Source: Gemmatimonadota bacterium
GTDB lineage: Bacteria; Gemmatimonadota; Gemmatimonadetes; Longimicrobiales; Gaopeijiaceae
Length of the DNA stretch: 32,248 nucleotides
Reading direction: 5' to 3'
Assembly: GCA_028873825.1 (NCBI GenBank)
Contig: JAPPNM010000172.1
Span: forward strand, 1-32,248
Part shown: piece after piece, positions 32,179 through 32,248 of the stretch
Layout of the letters: each line of letters starts with the position of its first letter
Numbering within the stretch: position 1 is the first letter of the stretch
The notes under the pieces: model-generated
The model's input: only the letters and a program-made list of their open reading frames with translations
The model's database searches: none
Told to the model about the DNA's origin: nothing
Program-made: the position numbers and the translations under genes

Positions 32179-32248
<70 letters not shown>

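Overview
The window is a GC-rich (roughly two-thirds G+C), gene-dense bacterial segment. Genes in several operons overlap by GTGA or ATGA. The gene content suggests a Gram-negative heterotroph: a TonB-dependent receptor, many lipoproteins, CoA-dependent catabolism, XdhC proteins, and a MetRS without the zinc-knuckle cysteines. I lean towards Gemmatimonadota or a related marine or sponge-associated lineage, but this is an inference from gene style. The right end is a poly-G run that looks like a sequencing or assembly artefact. The left end starts inside a sequence identical to an IS terminal repeat found at 21.43 kb.

Layout: 0-0.4 kb holds an orphan NHLP-type RiPP precursor. 1.0-2.3 kb (minus) holds two XdhC/CoxI-family proteins and a DUF402 protein in one coupled operon. 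2.4-3.05 kb has a small hypothetical gene and a tRNA-like 3' end. 3.1-7.0 kb (minus, locus A) has a putative zinc-metalloprotease lipoprotein followed by three related four-cysteine lipoproteins and a 63-residue charged helical protein. 7.5-16.1 kb (minus) is housekeeping and metabolic: an aromatic acid-CoA ligase, an FMN reductase, MetRS, an M23 peptidase, a coiled-coil lipoprotein, a FadB/FadJ-type fusion enzyme and a MobA/MocA-like nucleotidyltransferase. 16.4-21.4 kb is bracketed by an imperfect inverted repeat. It holds an OLD/Toprim-like AAA ATPase with two overlapping tiny ORFs, and a convergent TPR-TonB-receptor fusion with a frameshift. 21.4-24.2 kb is mobile-element debris: a deleted IS with intact terminal repeats and a truncated IS1380-family element.

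22.5-28.0 kb (minus, locus B) is a second metalloprotease lipoprotein locus. Here the protease is followed by small single Ig-like-domain lipoproteins. A unit of about 0.77 kb (protease tail plus Ig lipoprotein) has been tandemly duplicated. Loci A and B have related proteases, the same order (protease first, small lipoproteins after) and a shared repeat upstream. 28.9-32.2 kb (plus) is a tightly overlapping catabolic operon: creatininase-fold hydrolase, SDR, RidA-like protein, enoyl-CoA hydratase and the start of an acyl-CoA dehydrogenase. With the ligase at 14.4-16.1 kb this resembles the CoA-dependent 2-aminobenzoate or benzoate routes.

The most novel material is the paired metalloprotease and small-lipoprotein loci, including their tandem amplification. 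Next come the ATPase cassette between inverted repeats and the orphan RiPP precursor ending in Gly-Leu-Cys-Cys-Cys-Trp.
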